Shown: positions 1-7,112 of the stretch, piece after piece | How the letters are laid out: each line of letters starts with the position of its first letter | How positions within the stretch are numbered: the first letter of the stretch is position 1 | Origin: Pseudomonadota bacterium | GTDB taxonomy: Bacteria > Pseudomonadota > Gammaproteobacteria > Burkholderiales > Casimicrobiaceae | Direction: 5' to 3' | Length of the DNA stretch: 8,527 nucleotides | Assembly: GCA_029571495.1 (NCBI GenBank) | Contig: JAKPSO010000283.1 | Location: 1-8,527 of the forward strand | Notes under the pieces: generated by a model | Told to the model about the DNA's origin: nothing | Databases searched by the model: none | What the model saw: only the letters and a program-made list of their open reading frames with translations | Position numbers and translations under genes: made by a program

Positions 1-438
1 CGGCTCGAACGGAAACAGACACAACACGTGATCCGCCGAGGCTTTGAACTTCGCGGCGCGTTCAGGCCGCCACGCCCAGAACGACGGGCAGACGTAATGC
101 AGCGTCGGCACACCGCTCGATTTCAACTCTCGTTCGACACGCAAATTAAAGTCCGGCGCGTCGACGCCGATGTAGAGACTGGGTTTGAGCGCTTGCGTAC
201 GTTCGACGAGTTCGCGCTTGGCGCGCAGAATTCGCGGCAACGCGGAGATCACTTCCGCGTAACCACGCACCGCGAGCGTTTCCGAATCGATCCACGTCTC
301 AACGCCCGCCGCGCGCATGCGAGGGCCAGCGATACCGTGAAAACGCACCGAAGGATCCAGCGCACGTACGCGTTCGACCAAATCAGCCGCAAGCTGATCG
401 CCAGACGTTTCCCCGGCAACGATAACTACGTCAGACAT
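1..438 (-). CDS. lpxB: Lipid-A-disaccharide synthase LpxB, N-terminal part (cut by window edge)
   Basis: LpxB is the glycosyltransferase that joins UDP-2,3-diacylglucosamine and lipid X to form lipid A disaccharide 1-phosphate at the inner face of the cytoplasmic membrane. The window holds the first 146 codons; the gene runs off at position 1 in frame. Visible family landmarks are the N-terminal VIVAGETSGD glycine-rich loop (residues 5-14), LAVRGYAEV (about 56-63), GVDAPDFNL (about 91-99, holding the conserved Asp pair) and YVCPSFWAWR (115-124), which matches YVSPSVWAWR of the E. coli enzyme. The ATG lies 8 nt after the lpxA stop. No clear Shine-Dalgarno sits in that gap, so translation is probably coupled to lpxA. 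The RGYAEV form, instead of the MG(L/Y) form of enterics, is typical of betaproteobacteria as I recall them. The C-terminal half is outside the window and cannot be judged. Confidence 0.97.
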   Translation of the reverse strand, partial: MSDVVIVAGETSGDQLAADLVERVRALDPSVRFHGIAGPRMRAAGVETWIDSETLAVRGYAEVISALPRILRAKRELVERTQALKPSLYIGVDAPDFNLRVERELKSSGVPTLHYVCPSFWAWRPERAAKFKASADHVLCLFPFEP

Positions 439-446
439 CGTGGAAA

Positions 447-1238
447 CTATCGCGCGAGTCCTCGGCCGGGAGACTTCAGGAAATCAATGAGCGGTGCCAG
501 TGCGACTTGCACTTCGGGCGACGACGCTGCGCGTTCTGCCTCCAGCGCGACGATCGCTTCCTTGAGGATCAGACCACTGCGAAACACCGTCTTGTACGCA
601 CCGCGAACAGCGGCGATGGCCTCCACCGAGAAGCCGCGTCGCTTGAGCCCCTCGGAGTTCACGGCGCTTACGGTAAATGGATTACCTTGGCCGAGCACAT
701 ACGGCGCGACATCTTGCAGTACGCACGACGCGCCACCCACCATCGCGTGCGCGCCAATGCGGCAGAACTGATGCACGCCCGCCAAGCCACCGAGAATGGC
801 GAAGTCGCCAACCTTGACGTGGCCGCCGAGTGTCGCTGCGTTGGCGAGGATCACGTCATCACCGATCACGCAGTCATGTGCAACATGCGCGTATGCCATG
901 TAGAGGCCGCGCGAGCCGAGTTTGGTCACGCCTTCATCTTGCACCGTGCCGCGGTGCACTGTGCAGCTTTCGCGAAATGTGTTGTTGTCGCCGATGACCA
1001 CGCGCGTCGGTTCGTTTGCGTATTTTTTGTCTTGTGACGCAAGACCGATCGAGCAAAACGGATAGAACGTGTTGCCAGCGCCAACATGCGTATCGCCGTC
1101 GATTACGACGTGCGAGATGAGCCGCGAACCAGCCCCCAGAACAACGCCCTCGCCGACCGTGCAAAAAGGACCGATCTCAACGTCCTCCGCCAGCTTGGCG
1201 TTGGGGTGAACGATGGATTGCGGGTGAACCTGCGCCAT
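447..1238 (-). CDS. lpxA: Acyl-ACP--UDP-N-acetylglucosamine O-acyltransferase LpxA
   Basis: LpxA catalyses the first step of lipid A synthesis, moving a 3-hydroxyacyl chain from ACP to the 3-OH of UDP-GlcNAc in the cytoplasm. The product is 263 aa, against 262 in E. coli. Residues 1 to about 190 form the left-handed beta-helix of hexapeptide repeats, followed by the helical tail starting near EGLKRRGF (196-203) and ending GRGLAR. The catalytic His is H121 in YAHVAHDC (E. coli H125). The motifs HRGTVQ (95-100) and GVHQF (154-158) are intact. The residue aligned with the E. coli chain-length ruler G173 is G169, in AMVGGAS, which predicts use of a longer hydroxyacyl chain (about C14). I chose the ATG at 1238 because MAQVHPQSIVHP matches the family start; it overlaps the fabZ TAA by one base (TAATG) and has a strong GGAGG 6 nt upstream. 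A longer in-frame reading to 1307 only covers fabZ coding sequence. Confidence 0.98.
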   Translation of the reverse strand: MAQVHPQSIVHPNAKLAEDVEIGPFCTVGEGVVLGAGSRLISHVVIDGDTHVGAGNTFYPFCSIGLASQDKKYANEPTRVVIGDNNTFRESCTVHRGTVQDEGVTKLGSRGLYMAYAHVAHDCVIGDDVILANAATLGGHVKVGDFAILGGLAGVHQFCRIGAHAMVGGASCVLQDVAPYVLGQGNPFTVSAVNSEGLKRRGFSVEAIAAVRGAYKTVFRSGLILKEAIVALEAERAASSPEVQVALAPLIDFLKSPGRGLAR

Positions 1239-1714
1239 TACGCGCCTCCGATGGCCGCGATGAGCAATGCTTCCGCAGCGAGTTGACCGTCGACCGTAGC
1301 GCGACACTTGAACTTGCCGATGTTTCGAACGATGCGATCGACATGGACTTCGAGAATGAGTTGATCGCCCGGAACCACCATCTTCTTGAAGCGAGCGTCG
1401 TCAACGCCCGCGAGATACACGATTTGTTGCTCGGTGCCGGGAACCAGCGGCTTCGCGGTGTACGCGAGCACTGCGGCGGCCTGCGCCATCGCTTCGATCA
1501 TCAACACGCCGGGCATCACCGGTTTCACCGGAAAGTGGCCCTGAAAAAACGGCTCGTTAATCGTTACGTTTTTGAGCGCACGAATCGACTTGCCGACATC
1601 GAGTTCGAGCACGCGATCAATGAGCAAAAACGGGTACCGATGCGGCAGCAATTCGAGAATTTTGCCGATATCGAATACGGGGGCGGTAGGTTTGGGGCTT
1701 GCGGATTCAGTCAT
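1238..1714 (-). CDS. fabZ: 3-hydroxyacyl-[acyl-carrier-protein] dehydratase FabZ
   Basis: FabZ dehydrates (3R)-hydroxyacyl-ACP to trans-2-enoyl-ACP in type II fatty acid elongation. It competes with LpxA and LpxD for 3-hydroxyacyl-ACP, which fits its place between them. The product is 158 aa, slightly longer than E. coli FabZ (151), and has a single hot-dog fold. Signature segments are LLPHRYPFLLIDRV (22-35) and NEPFFQGHFPVKPVMPG (53-69), followed by IEAMAQ. The catalytic pair is H60 and E74, with the same 14-residue spacing as E. coli H54/E68. The ATG at 1714 gives an N-terminus of normal length. An ATG at 1783 in the same frame would add 23 basic residues (MDKNCRRHQK...) from inside lpxD and is unlikely. 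The ribosome site is weak (GAGAA about 8 nt upstream). The gene starts 26 nt after lpxD and ends with a TAA that shares a base with the lpxA ATG. Confidence 0.98.
   Translation of the reverse strand: MTESASPKPTAPVFDIGKILELLPHRYPFLLIDRVLELDVGKSIRALKNVTINEPFFQGHFPVKPVMPGVLMIEAMAQAAAVLAYTAKPLVPGTEQQIVYLAGVDDARFKKMVVPGDQLILEVHVDRIVRNIGKFKCRATVDGQLAAEALLIAAIGGA
1245..1249 (-). promoter_or_regulatory. Ribosome binding site of lpxA (GGAGG)
   Basis: A full GGAGG lies 6 nt before the lpxA ATG and inside the last fabZ codons (Gly-Gly-Ala). It decides the 1238 start against the longer upstream reading frame and fits coupled translation across the TAATG overlap. Confidence 0.8.
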
Positions 1715-1740
1715 AACCTGAATTCTCGCAAATGCGCGAA

Positions 1741-2733
1741 CTATTTGCCGGACCTTCTGATGCCTGCGGCAATTTTTGTCCACGTTCGGTGGTCTGTGTA
1801 CGGGAAAACGCCGGTGTAGCGACCCGGCTGGTCAATCGTTGTCGTCACCAGCGTACCGCCAGAAATGATCACGTCGTCGCAAATAGAGAGGTGCCCTACG
1901 ATCATGGCAGCGCCACCGATCATGCACCGCGAACCAACGACAGTGCTTCCAGCAAGCCCCGCGCAGCCGGCAATGGCCGTGTGGTCGCCAATGCGGCAGT
2001 TGTGTGCGATCTGCACCAGATTGTCGATCTTGACGCCGTTGCCGATGACCGTGTCGTCGATGGCACCACGGTCGATGGATGTGTTGGCACCAATTTCGAC
2101 GTCATTGCCAATCACCACCCCACCGACTTGCGCGACCTTTTGCCACCCGGCAGGCGATGGTTGAAAACCAAATCCGTCCGCACCAATGATCGCGCCCGAA
2201 TGGATGATGGCGCGGTCACCAATCATCACGCGGTGATACACGTGAGCACCTGAATGCAACGTGCAATGCTCACCGAGCACACTCTCAGCGCCAACGCTAG
2301 CGTGCGAATGCACGACGGTGCCCGCGCCAATGCGCGCGCCCGCACCAACCGTAGCAAAGGGCTCAATGCGCGCGGTTGGCGCGATGATCGCGGTGGCGTC
2401 TACGTGCGCTTGCGGGGAAATACCTGCGGTCACCGCCGGGGCCGGAAATAACACGTCCAATGCCTTCGCAAAGGCGGCGTGCGGGGCGGGATGGACGATC
2501 TTTGTCGCGGCGTTAATGTCGGTGTCTGCCTCGCGCACAATGAGCACGGCGGCACGGCTCTGAGCAGCGCGTGCACGTTGTTTCGGATCAGCAAAGAACG
2601 CGAGATCATTCGCTTCGGCTCGCTCGAGCGAAGATACGGAATGGATAAGTGTTGCGCCATCTCCGACGACGTTTGCCCCGAGCGCCTGCGCGAGCACAGC
2701 AACGGTCACCGGACGATCAACGATGCGGCCCAT
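1741..2733 (-). CDS. lpxD: UDP-3-O-(3-hydroxyacyl)glucosamine N-acyltransferase LpxD (short C-terminus)
   Basis: LpxD performs the third lipid A step, transferring a second 3-hydroxyacyl chain from ACP to the 2-amino group of UDP-3-O-acylglucosamine in the cytoplasm. The product is 330 aa (E. coli 341). Residues 1 to about 100 form the uridine-binding domain, including SLERAEANDLAFF (35-47). About 105-300 is the left-handed beta-helix of hexapeptide repeats. The hallmark GADGFGFQPS is at 184-193, and the catalytic His is H244 in VQIAHNCRIGD (E. coli H239). The chain stops soon after RTWTKIAA (316-323), so the last helix of E. coli LpxD, which helps bind ACP, is absent. No other frame restores an obvious helix. 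The ATG at 2733 is supported by AGGAG 10 nt upstream and by family alignment (MGRIVDRPVTVAVLAQALGA). The gap to skp is 58 nt, the largest in the window. Confidence 0.97.
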   Translation of the reverse strand: MGRIVDRPVTVAVLAQALGANVVGDGATLIHSVSSLERAEANDLAFFADPKQRARAAQSRAAVLIVREADTDINAATKIVHPAPHAAFAKALDVLFPAPAVTAGISPQAHVDATAIIAPTARIEPFATVGAGARIGAGTVVHSHASVGAESVLGEHCTLHSGAHVYHRVMIGDRAIIHSGAIIGADGFGFQPSPAGWQKVAQVGGVVIGNDVEIGANTSIDRGAIDDTVIGNGVKIDNLVQIAHNCRIGDHTAIAGCAGLAGSTVVGSRCMIGGAAMIVGHLSICDDVIISGGTLVTTTIDQPGRYTGVFPYTDHRTWTKIAAGIRRSGK

Positions 2734-2743
2734 GGGGTCACTG

Positions 2744-2748
2744 CTCCT
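2744..2748 (-). promoter_or_regulatory. Ribosome binding site of lpxD (AGGAG)
   Basis: AGGAG stands 10 nt before the lpxD ATG, in the 58-nt gap after skp. The spacing is slightly long but the match is good, suggesting that lpxD is translated independently of skp. Confidence 0.65.
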
Positions 2749-2791
2749 AACGCTGCAAGGGGGCGCGGGACACGGCGGAACGCAAGGTCAA

Positions 2792-3334
2792 CTACTTGTC
2801 GGCCAAGGCTTTCAGTACGCGCTCAGTGATGTCGATTCGCGGGCTCACGTAAACCGCCTCTTGCAGAATCAAATCAAATTTTTCGGCTTCTGCGATCACT
2901 TGAATCGCTTTCTGCAAGCGCTCTTGCAGACCGGCCAATTCTTCGTTGCGGCGAAGGTTTTCGTCTTCGCGAAGTTCCCGTTGGGCGCGAAGCATGTCAC
3001 GGTTGAGCACTTCCAATTCGCGCTGCTTGTTGCGACGATCCGCCTCGCTCAGGCTAAGCTGCTCTTTTTCAAACGCCGCGGACATATCGCGGAAGCGTTT
3101 AGCGACACGGTCAACATCGGCCTGACGGGTTGCGAACTCGCGTTCGAGCTTTTTGAACGCACGTTGCGCAGGCGCCGATTCGCGCAGTAGCTTTTCGGTG
3201 TTTACCAATCCAATTTTCAAGTCACCCGAACGGACGACGGGCGGCTGCGCGGTTTGCGCGAGCGACGCCGTACAAGCCGTACACGTTACGAATAGCGCGA
3301 ACGCAACTGCCTGCTTGATCGAAGAATTGAACAC
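2792..3334 (-). CDS. skp: Periplasmic OmpH/Skp-family chaperone
   Basis: This is a Skp (OmpH) family periplasmic chaperone; family members bind unfolded outer-membrane proteins and deliver them to the BAM complex, whose core gene bamA lies just upstream. The product is 180 aa, longer than E. coli Skp (161). Residues 1 to about 26 form a signal peptide with a hydrophobic core (AVAFALFVTC) and a likely signal peptidase I cut near ASLAQ/TAQ. Cysteines in this region do not form a proper lipobox. The mature part begins with LKIGLVNTEKLLRESAPAQ (39-57), then has a long charged helical segment (about 60-150), rich in Arg, Glu and Lys, that would form the coiled-coil tentacles, and closes with EAVYVSPRIDITERVLKAL. 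That tail is typical of betaproteobacterial Skp. The start is GTG, with GAGG 5 nt upstream. The gene begins 20 nt after bamA. Confidence 0.95.
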   Translation of the reverse strand: MFNSSIKQAVAFALFVTCTACTASLAQTAQPPVVRSGDLKIGLVNTEKLLRESAPAQRAFKKLEREFATRQADVDRVAKRFRDMSAAFEKEQLSLSEADRRNKQRELEVLNRDMLRAQRELREDENLRRNEELAGLQERLQKAIQVIAEAEKFDLILQEAVYVSPRIDITERVLKALADK

Positions 3335-3339
3335 CGTTA

Positions 3340-3343
3340 CCTC
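3340..3343 (-). promoter_or_regulatory. Ribosome binding site of skp (GAGG) with GTG start
   Basis: GAGG stands 5 nt before the GTG at 3334. No ATG or TTG start in this frame gives a better signal peptide, so this site supports the GTG start. Confidence 0.65.
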
Positions 3344-3347
3344 GTTG

Positions 3348-3359
3348 TCTAGATCTAGA
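3348..3359. repeat. 12-bp perfect palindrome over the bamA stop codon
   Basis: TCTAGATCTAGA reads the same on both strands. It covers the bamA TAG stop and the start of the 20-nt gap before skp, and contains CTAG twice. It has no loop and no T-run, so it is not a rho-independent terminator. It may be chance. Confidence 0.6.
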
Positions 3360-5736
3360 ACATCTGCCCGACTTGGAACTGGAAGCGCTGCTGCTTATCG
3401 GTCGGTTTGCCACCGATAGGAATAGCGTAGCTGAATTTAAGCGCGCCAATCGGCGACTGCCACGCAATCGCGACCCCCGTGGACATATGTATACGCTCAT
3501 TGTCCTTCTGCAGTGGATCGCCTTTGTCGTAGATTTGACCCGCGTCAAAGAACAAACTGCCGCGCACCGATTTGTCGTTCTTCGTTCCAGGGAACGGGAA
3601 CAATATTTCGTTGTTCATCGTGAACTTACGACGACCGCCCGTGGCGTTGCCCGTGTAAGACGTCGTCGATGAAGTCGTACCGTCTGGGTTCGTCGTAATC
3701 GCGGACGTAATCGCCTCGCGCGGCCCCAACGAGTTGGTTTCGTAACCGCGCACCGAGCCAACGCCACCGCCGTAGTAGTTTTGGAAGAACGGAAGCGAAC
3801 GACCGCCATAGCCCATGCCGAACCCGGCTTCGACGTTAAGCCCGTACACAAAATCGGCGACGAGCGGGATGAACGCTTGTCCCTGGTAATTCACCTTGAA
3901 GAACTTAACGTTCGTGATCGGCACCGTGGCTTCAACGCCGATGCTTTGCAGCCAACCGCGCGTGGGGTAGATCAGACTGTCGCGTGTGTCGCGGGCCCAA
4001 CCAGACGCCAGCTTGAACGTGTTGGTGTTGTAGCCAAATTCGTTGGTGTAATCGTAGAAGCGCTGCGGGCTGATGCCGGGGTAGAGCGTGAGGTTTTGGT
4101 TCTCACCGGTCATCCCTAGGCTAATACTGTCGGTTTCGCTGATCGGAATACCAAAGCGCATGCCTGCGCCGTAGGTGGAGAGTTTGTAGCTGCCGACACC
4201 AGTGGAGGTTGGGTCATAAGTGCGGCGGTATACATCGATGCCGCGGCTGACACCGTCTGGAGTCCAATACGGATTGGTGTATTGCACTACCGCTGTCTTC
4301 GACGTAATGCTGGTGTTGACCTGCAGCGCCAGTGAATTGCCGGTACCTAACACGTTGTTCTGCGCGATTGAAGCCGTCAACACGAGCTTCTCCGCGCTGG
4401 AGTAACCAGCACCGGCGTTCAAACTGCCCGTGTTCTTTTCGGTAACGACGACATCGATATCGACTTGATCGCTCGCACCAGCCACGGGCTGATTGTCGAT
4501 CGTTACTTCGGAGAAGAAACCGAGGCGATCCAGACGAACTTTCGAGCGTTGAATTTTGCTTTGGTCGTACCAACCGGCTTCGAGTTGACGCATTTCGCGA
4601 CGGACAACTTCGTCACGCGTTTGCGCGTTGCCGGAGACATTGATACGGCGAACATAGACGCGACGGCCCGGATCGACCACGAAGTTAAACGACACCGTCC
4701 GCTTTTCGCGATCAATTTCCGGAACCGCGTTGACAGCTGCGAACGCATAGCCCTCACGTCCCAAGCGGTCACTGATCGCTTTGGCACTATCGGCCAAACG
4801 AGTGCGCGAAAACACCTCACCCGGCTGCACTCGGATCAACGAACGAAGCTCACCTTCTGGTACCAACAGGTCACCGCTCATAGACACGCTGGATACCGTG
4901 AACTGCGAGCCCTCGTTCACGTTGATCGTGACGAAAACTTTGGTTTTGTCCGCAGACAAAGAAACCTGCGTCGAATCAACGTTGAATTCGAGATAGCCGC
5001 GATTCGTGTAGTAGCTTCGAATCGATTCAAGATCGGCCTGAAGCTTTTGCTTTGAGTACTGATCGTCCTTCGTGTACCACGAGAAATATCCACCTGTGGC
5101 GAGTTGAATTTGCGAGAGCAGTGTCTTCTCTGAAATCGCTTCGGCACCTATGATGTTGATCGATTCGATCTTGGCGATTTCGCCCTCTTTGACAGAGATG
5201 GACACGCCCGTACGGTTGCGCTCAAGCGGCGTCAACGTGGTGACGACTTCGACGTCGTAGCGACCGCGTGACAAGTACTGCTTCTTGATTTCCTGCTCGG
5301 CTTTGTCGAGGATCGCGCGGTCAAAAATACGGCCTTCTGCGAGACCTGCATCGCGAAGCGCTTTCTTAAGCGTGTCTTTGTCAAACTCTTTCGAGCCCGT
5401 CACATCAATCGACGCGATGGTTGGGCGCTCAACGACGGACACGATCACCACGTTGTCCTGGACCTCGATACGTACATCGCGGAAGAAGCCCGTTGCAAAC
5501 AGCGCTTTGATCGCATTCGACGCGGCTGCGTCATCAAAACGATCACCGACCTTCACGCCGAGGTAGTTAAACACCGTGCCTGCGTCGGTGCGTTGCAAAC
5601 CTTCAACACGAATGTCGCGAACAGTAATGGGGTCGATAGCGTGCGCGACCACGGAGATTCCCAGCAAACCAGCGGAGAACAGTCCAAGTGCGACGCGGCG
5701 CAAAGATAAAGGGTTACGTTGTGAGAATCGGGTCAC
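3355..5736 (-). CDS. bamA: Outer membrane protein assembly factor BamA
   Basis: BamA (Omp85/YaeT) is the essential core of the BAM complex, which folds and inserts beta-barrel proteins into the outer membrane. The product is 793 aa (E. coli 810). Residues 1-33 form a signal peptide with an RR-containing n-region, a Leu/Gly-rich core and the cut site VVAHA/IDP. Five POTRA domains follow, roughly 36-103, 104-183, 186-275, 278-357 and 359-433, each with recognisable V-x-G elements (IRVEGLQRT, INIIGAEA, INVSGNAQT). The 16-strand barrel covers about 434-793. The conserved loop 6 motif VRGY is at 662-665 within GGGVGSVRGYETNSLGP, and the protein ends FQFQVGQMF, a classic terminal beta-signal with C-terminal Phe. 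I see no cysteine, so the L6 disulfide of E. coli is absent. The start is GTG, overlapping the rseP TGA by 4 nt (GTGA), with no visible Shine-Dalgarno, which suggests translational coupling. Confidence 0.97.
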   Translation of the reverse strand: MTRFSQRNPLSLRRVALGLFSAGLLGISVVAHAIDPITVRDIRVEGLQRTDAGTVFNYLGVKVGDRFDDAAASNAIKALFATGFFRDVRIEVQDNVVIVSVVERPTIASIDVTGSKEFDKDTLKKALRDAGLAEGRIFDRAILDKAEQEIKKQYLSRGRYDVEVVTTLTPLERNRTGVSISVKEGEIAKIESINIIGAEAISEKTLLSQIQLATGGYFSWYTKDDQYSKQKLQADLESIRSYYTNRGYLEFNVDSTQVSLSADKTKVFVTINVNEGSQFTVSSVSMSGDLLVPEGELRSLIRVQPGEVFSRTRLADSAKAISDRLGREGYAFAAVNAVPEIDREKRTVSFNFVVDPGRRVYVRRINVSGNAQTRDEVVRREMRQLEAGWYDQSKIQRSKVRLDRLGFFSEVTIDNQPVAGASDQVDIDVVVTEKNTGSLNAGAGYSSAEKLVLTASIAQNNVLGTGNSLALQVNTSITSKTAVVQYTNPYWTPDGVSRGIDVYRRTYDPTSTGVGSYKLSTYGAGMRFGIPISETDSISLGMTGENQNLTLYPGISPQRFYDYTNEFGYNTNTFKLASGWARDTRDSLIYPTRGWLQSIGVEATVPITNVKFFKVNYQGQAFIPLVADFVYGLNVEAGFGMGYGGRSLPFFQNYYGGGVGSVRGYETNSLGPREAITSAITTNPDGTTSSTTSYTGNATGGRRKFTMNNEILFPFPGTKNDKSVRGSLFFDAGQIYDKGDPLQKDNERIHMSTGVAIAWQSPIGALKFSYAIPIGGKPTDKQQRFQFQVGQMF

Positions 5737-7112
5737 GAGAGAATTCGCAAAAAGTCGTTGTAGAGAGCGAGCGCGGTGAGGGCGGTCACAAAACCGATGC
5801 CGATGCGCTGTCCGAGTGCTTCCGCACGTTCTGAGAGGGGCGCTCCCTTGATGGCTTCAAAGAGATGATATAGCAACTGTCCACCGTCGAGCATGGGCAC
5901 CGGTAACAGGTTCAGGACGCCAATCGAGACGCTCACGATCGCGAGAAACAGCGTAAACGGCACCAAGCCCTGATTGAGCGTCGCGCCCGCGCCTTCGGCC
6001 ATCGTTACCGGGCCGGAGATTTGCCGCAGCGAAATCTCGCCGGTGAGCATGCCCCAGAGCACGCGCGCAGTGAGAATTGTCGCGTCGGCGGTCCGCCGAA
6101 CGCCCTCGGAAAACGCTTCGGCAATACCGCGTTGCCGCTCAACGATCCAATCATCACCGAGTGTCGCCGCTGGTGCAGAACTTACATCAATGCGCCCGAA
6201 GCTCGCCTTTGACTTCGGCGCGCCTTCGCGCCGTGGCGTGACCGTAATGTCGACAAGTTGCCCTGTACGACGAACCGTCAGTGTCAGCGCGGTATCGGCG
6301 CTCTGCTGCACCCACTTCGTGAATTGATTCCACTGCCGAATTGCCTGCCCGTTTACCGCGACGACTTCGTCGCCAACGCGAACACCGGCTCCCTGTGCCG
6401 GGCCACCCGCAATCACGCCGCCGATGCGCGCCGGTTGGTCAAAGCTGAGGCCCCACCCGCCAAGGCGGGCACCAACGCTGTCTCCGCCTTTTGCTGCCGT
6501 CGAATCGCGTTTGAGATCGAACGAGCGCTCAACCCCGCCGACCTCTACGTCAACCTGCATTTGATCGCTGAACAAGTGCGTCAGGAGCTCCCACCGCACG
6601 TCGCTCCAATGTCCGACCTCATGGCCGTCGATGCGAACGATCCGTTCGCCACCACGCACGCCAGCCACAGCCGCTGGCGTACCGGCGTCAGGTGTCGCGA
6701 GAAACGCCTTGAGATCGCGCTCGGGCATGGCGAACGCGGCGGAATACAACGCAATCGCCAACAAAAAGTTGGCCAACGGTCCTGCGAACACGATCACGGA
6801 GCGCTTCCAAAGCGTCTGCGTGTTGAATGCTTGTTTCAGGTCTTCACCGCTGACCGCTGCAAACTCGCCGTCGCGTGTGTCAACCATGCGCACGTAGCCC
6901 CCCAACGGCAAAGCAGAAATCGCAAACTCCGTGCCCTTGAAAATACCGCGTTTACCCAACCACCGCAAAACCACCGGACCAAAGCCGATCGAAAACCGCA
7001 CCACTTTCACACCGAGCCAACGTGCCGCGAAGTAATGGCCGAATTCGTGCACCGTCACGAGGATCGCAATTGCGATCAAAAAGCCCAGCGCAGCACTACC
7101 AAACACCGCCAT
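5733..7112 (-). CDS. rseP: RIP metalloprotease RseP (site-2 protease)
   Basis: RseP is an inner-membrane zinc protease that makes the second, intramembrane cut in anti-sigma factors such as RseA, releasing sigma-E during envelope stress; it also clears signal-peptide remnants. The product is 459 aa (E. coli 450). The zinc motif HEFGH is at 22-26 within the first membrane segment (about 6-28). GGYVRMVD (71-78) marks the membrane-reentrant beta region. A second membrane segment lies at about 103-128 (VIVFAGPLANFLLAIALY). Two periplasmic PDZ domains follow, about 130-205 and 225-295. The third zinc ligand is D409 in NLLPVPMLDGG (401-411), just after the third membrane segment, and a fourth segment is near 436-455. 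All catalytic residues are intact. The ATG shares one base with the dxr TAA (TAATG) and has AGGGAG 8 nt upstream. The position next to bamA links stress sensing to outer-membrane assembly. Confidence 0.97.
   Translation of the reverse strand: MAVFGSAALGFLIAIAILVTVHEFGHYFAARWLGVKVVRFSIGFGPVVLRWLGKRGIFKGTEFAISALPLGGYVRMVDTRDGEFAAVSGEDLKQAFNTQTLWKRSVIVFAGPLANFLLAIALYSAAFAMPERDLKAFLATPDAGTPAAVAGVRGGERIVRIDGHEVGHWSDVRWELLTHLFSDQMQVDVEVGGVERSFDLKRDSTAAKGGDSVGARLGGWGLSFDQPARIGGVIAGGPAQGAGVRVGDEVVAVNGQAIRQWNQFTKWVQQSADTALTLTVRRTGQLVDITVTPRREGAPKSKASFGRIDVSSAPAATLGDDWIVERQRGIAEAFSEGVRRTADATILTARVLWGMLTGEISLRQISGPVTMAEGAGATLNQGLVPFTLFLAIVSVSIGVLNLLPVPMLDGGQLLYHLFEAIKGAPLSERAEALGQRIGIGFVTALTALALYNDFLRILS

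Noticed and set aside
28..771. Plus-strand open frame (247 codons) opposite lpxA and lpxB
   Set aside because: It crosses two conserved minus-strand genes and their junction and has Arg-rich, domain-free composition; it is an antisense shadow.
1239..1307. N-terminal extension of LpxA upstream of 1238
   Set aside because: The 23 extra residues overlap FabZ coding sequence, do not resemble LpxA, and the 1238 ATG has a strong ribosome site and the family-typical N-terminus.
1715..1783. N-terminal extension of FabZ from an ATG at 1783
   Set aside because: It would add 23 basic residues from within lpxD and make FabZ unusually long; the ATG at 1714 gives a normal length.
3235..3334. Lipoprotein signal in Skp because of cysteines in the signal region
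   Set aside because: The residues before the cysteines (ALFVTC, TCTAC) do not fit a lipobox, and a signal peptidase I site at ASLAQ follows.
3335..3360. Rho-independent terminator between bamA and skp
   Set aside because: The palindrome has no loop, is AT-rich and is not followed by a T-run on the transcribed strand.
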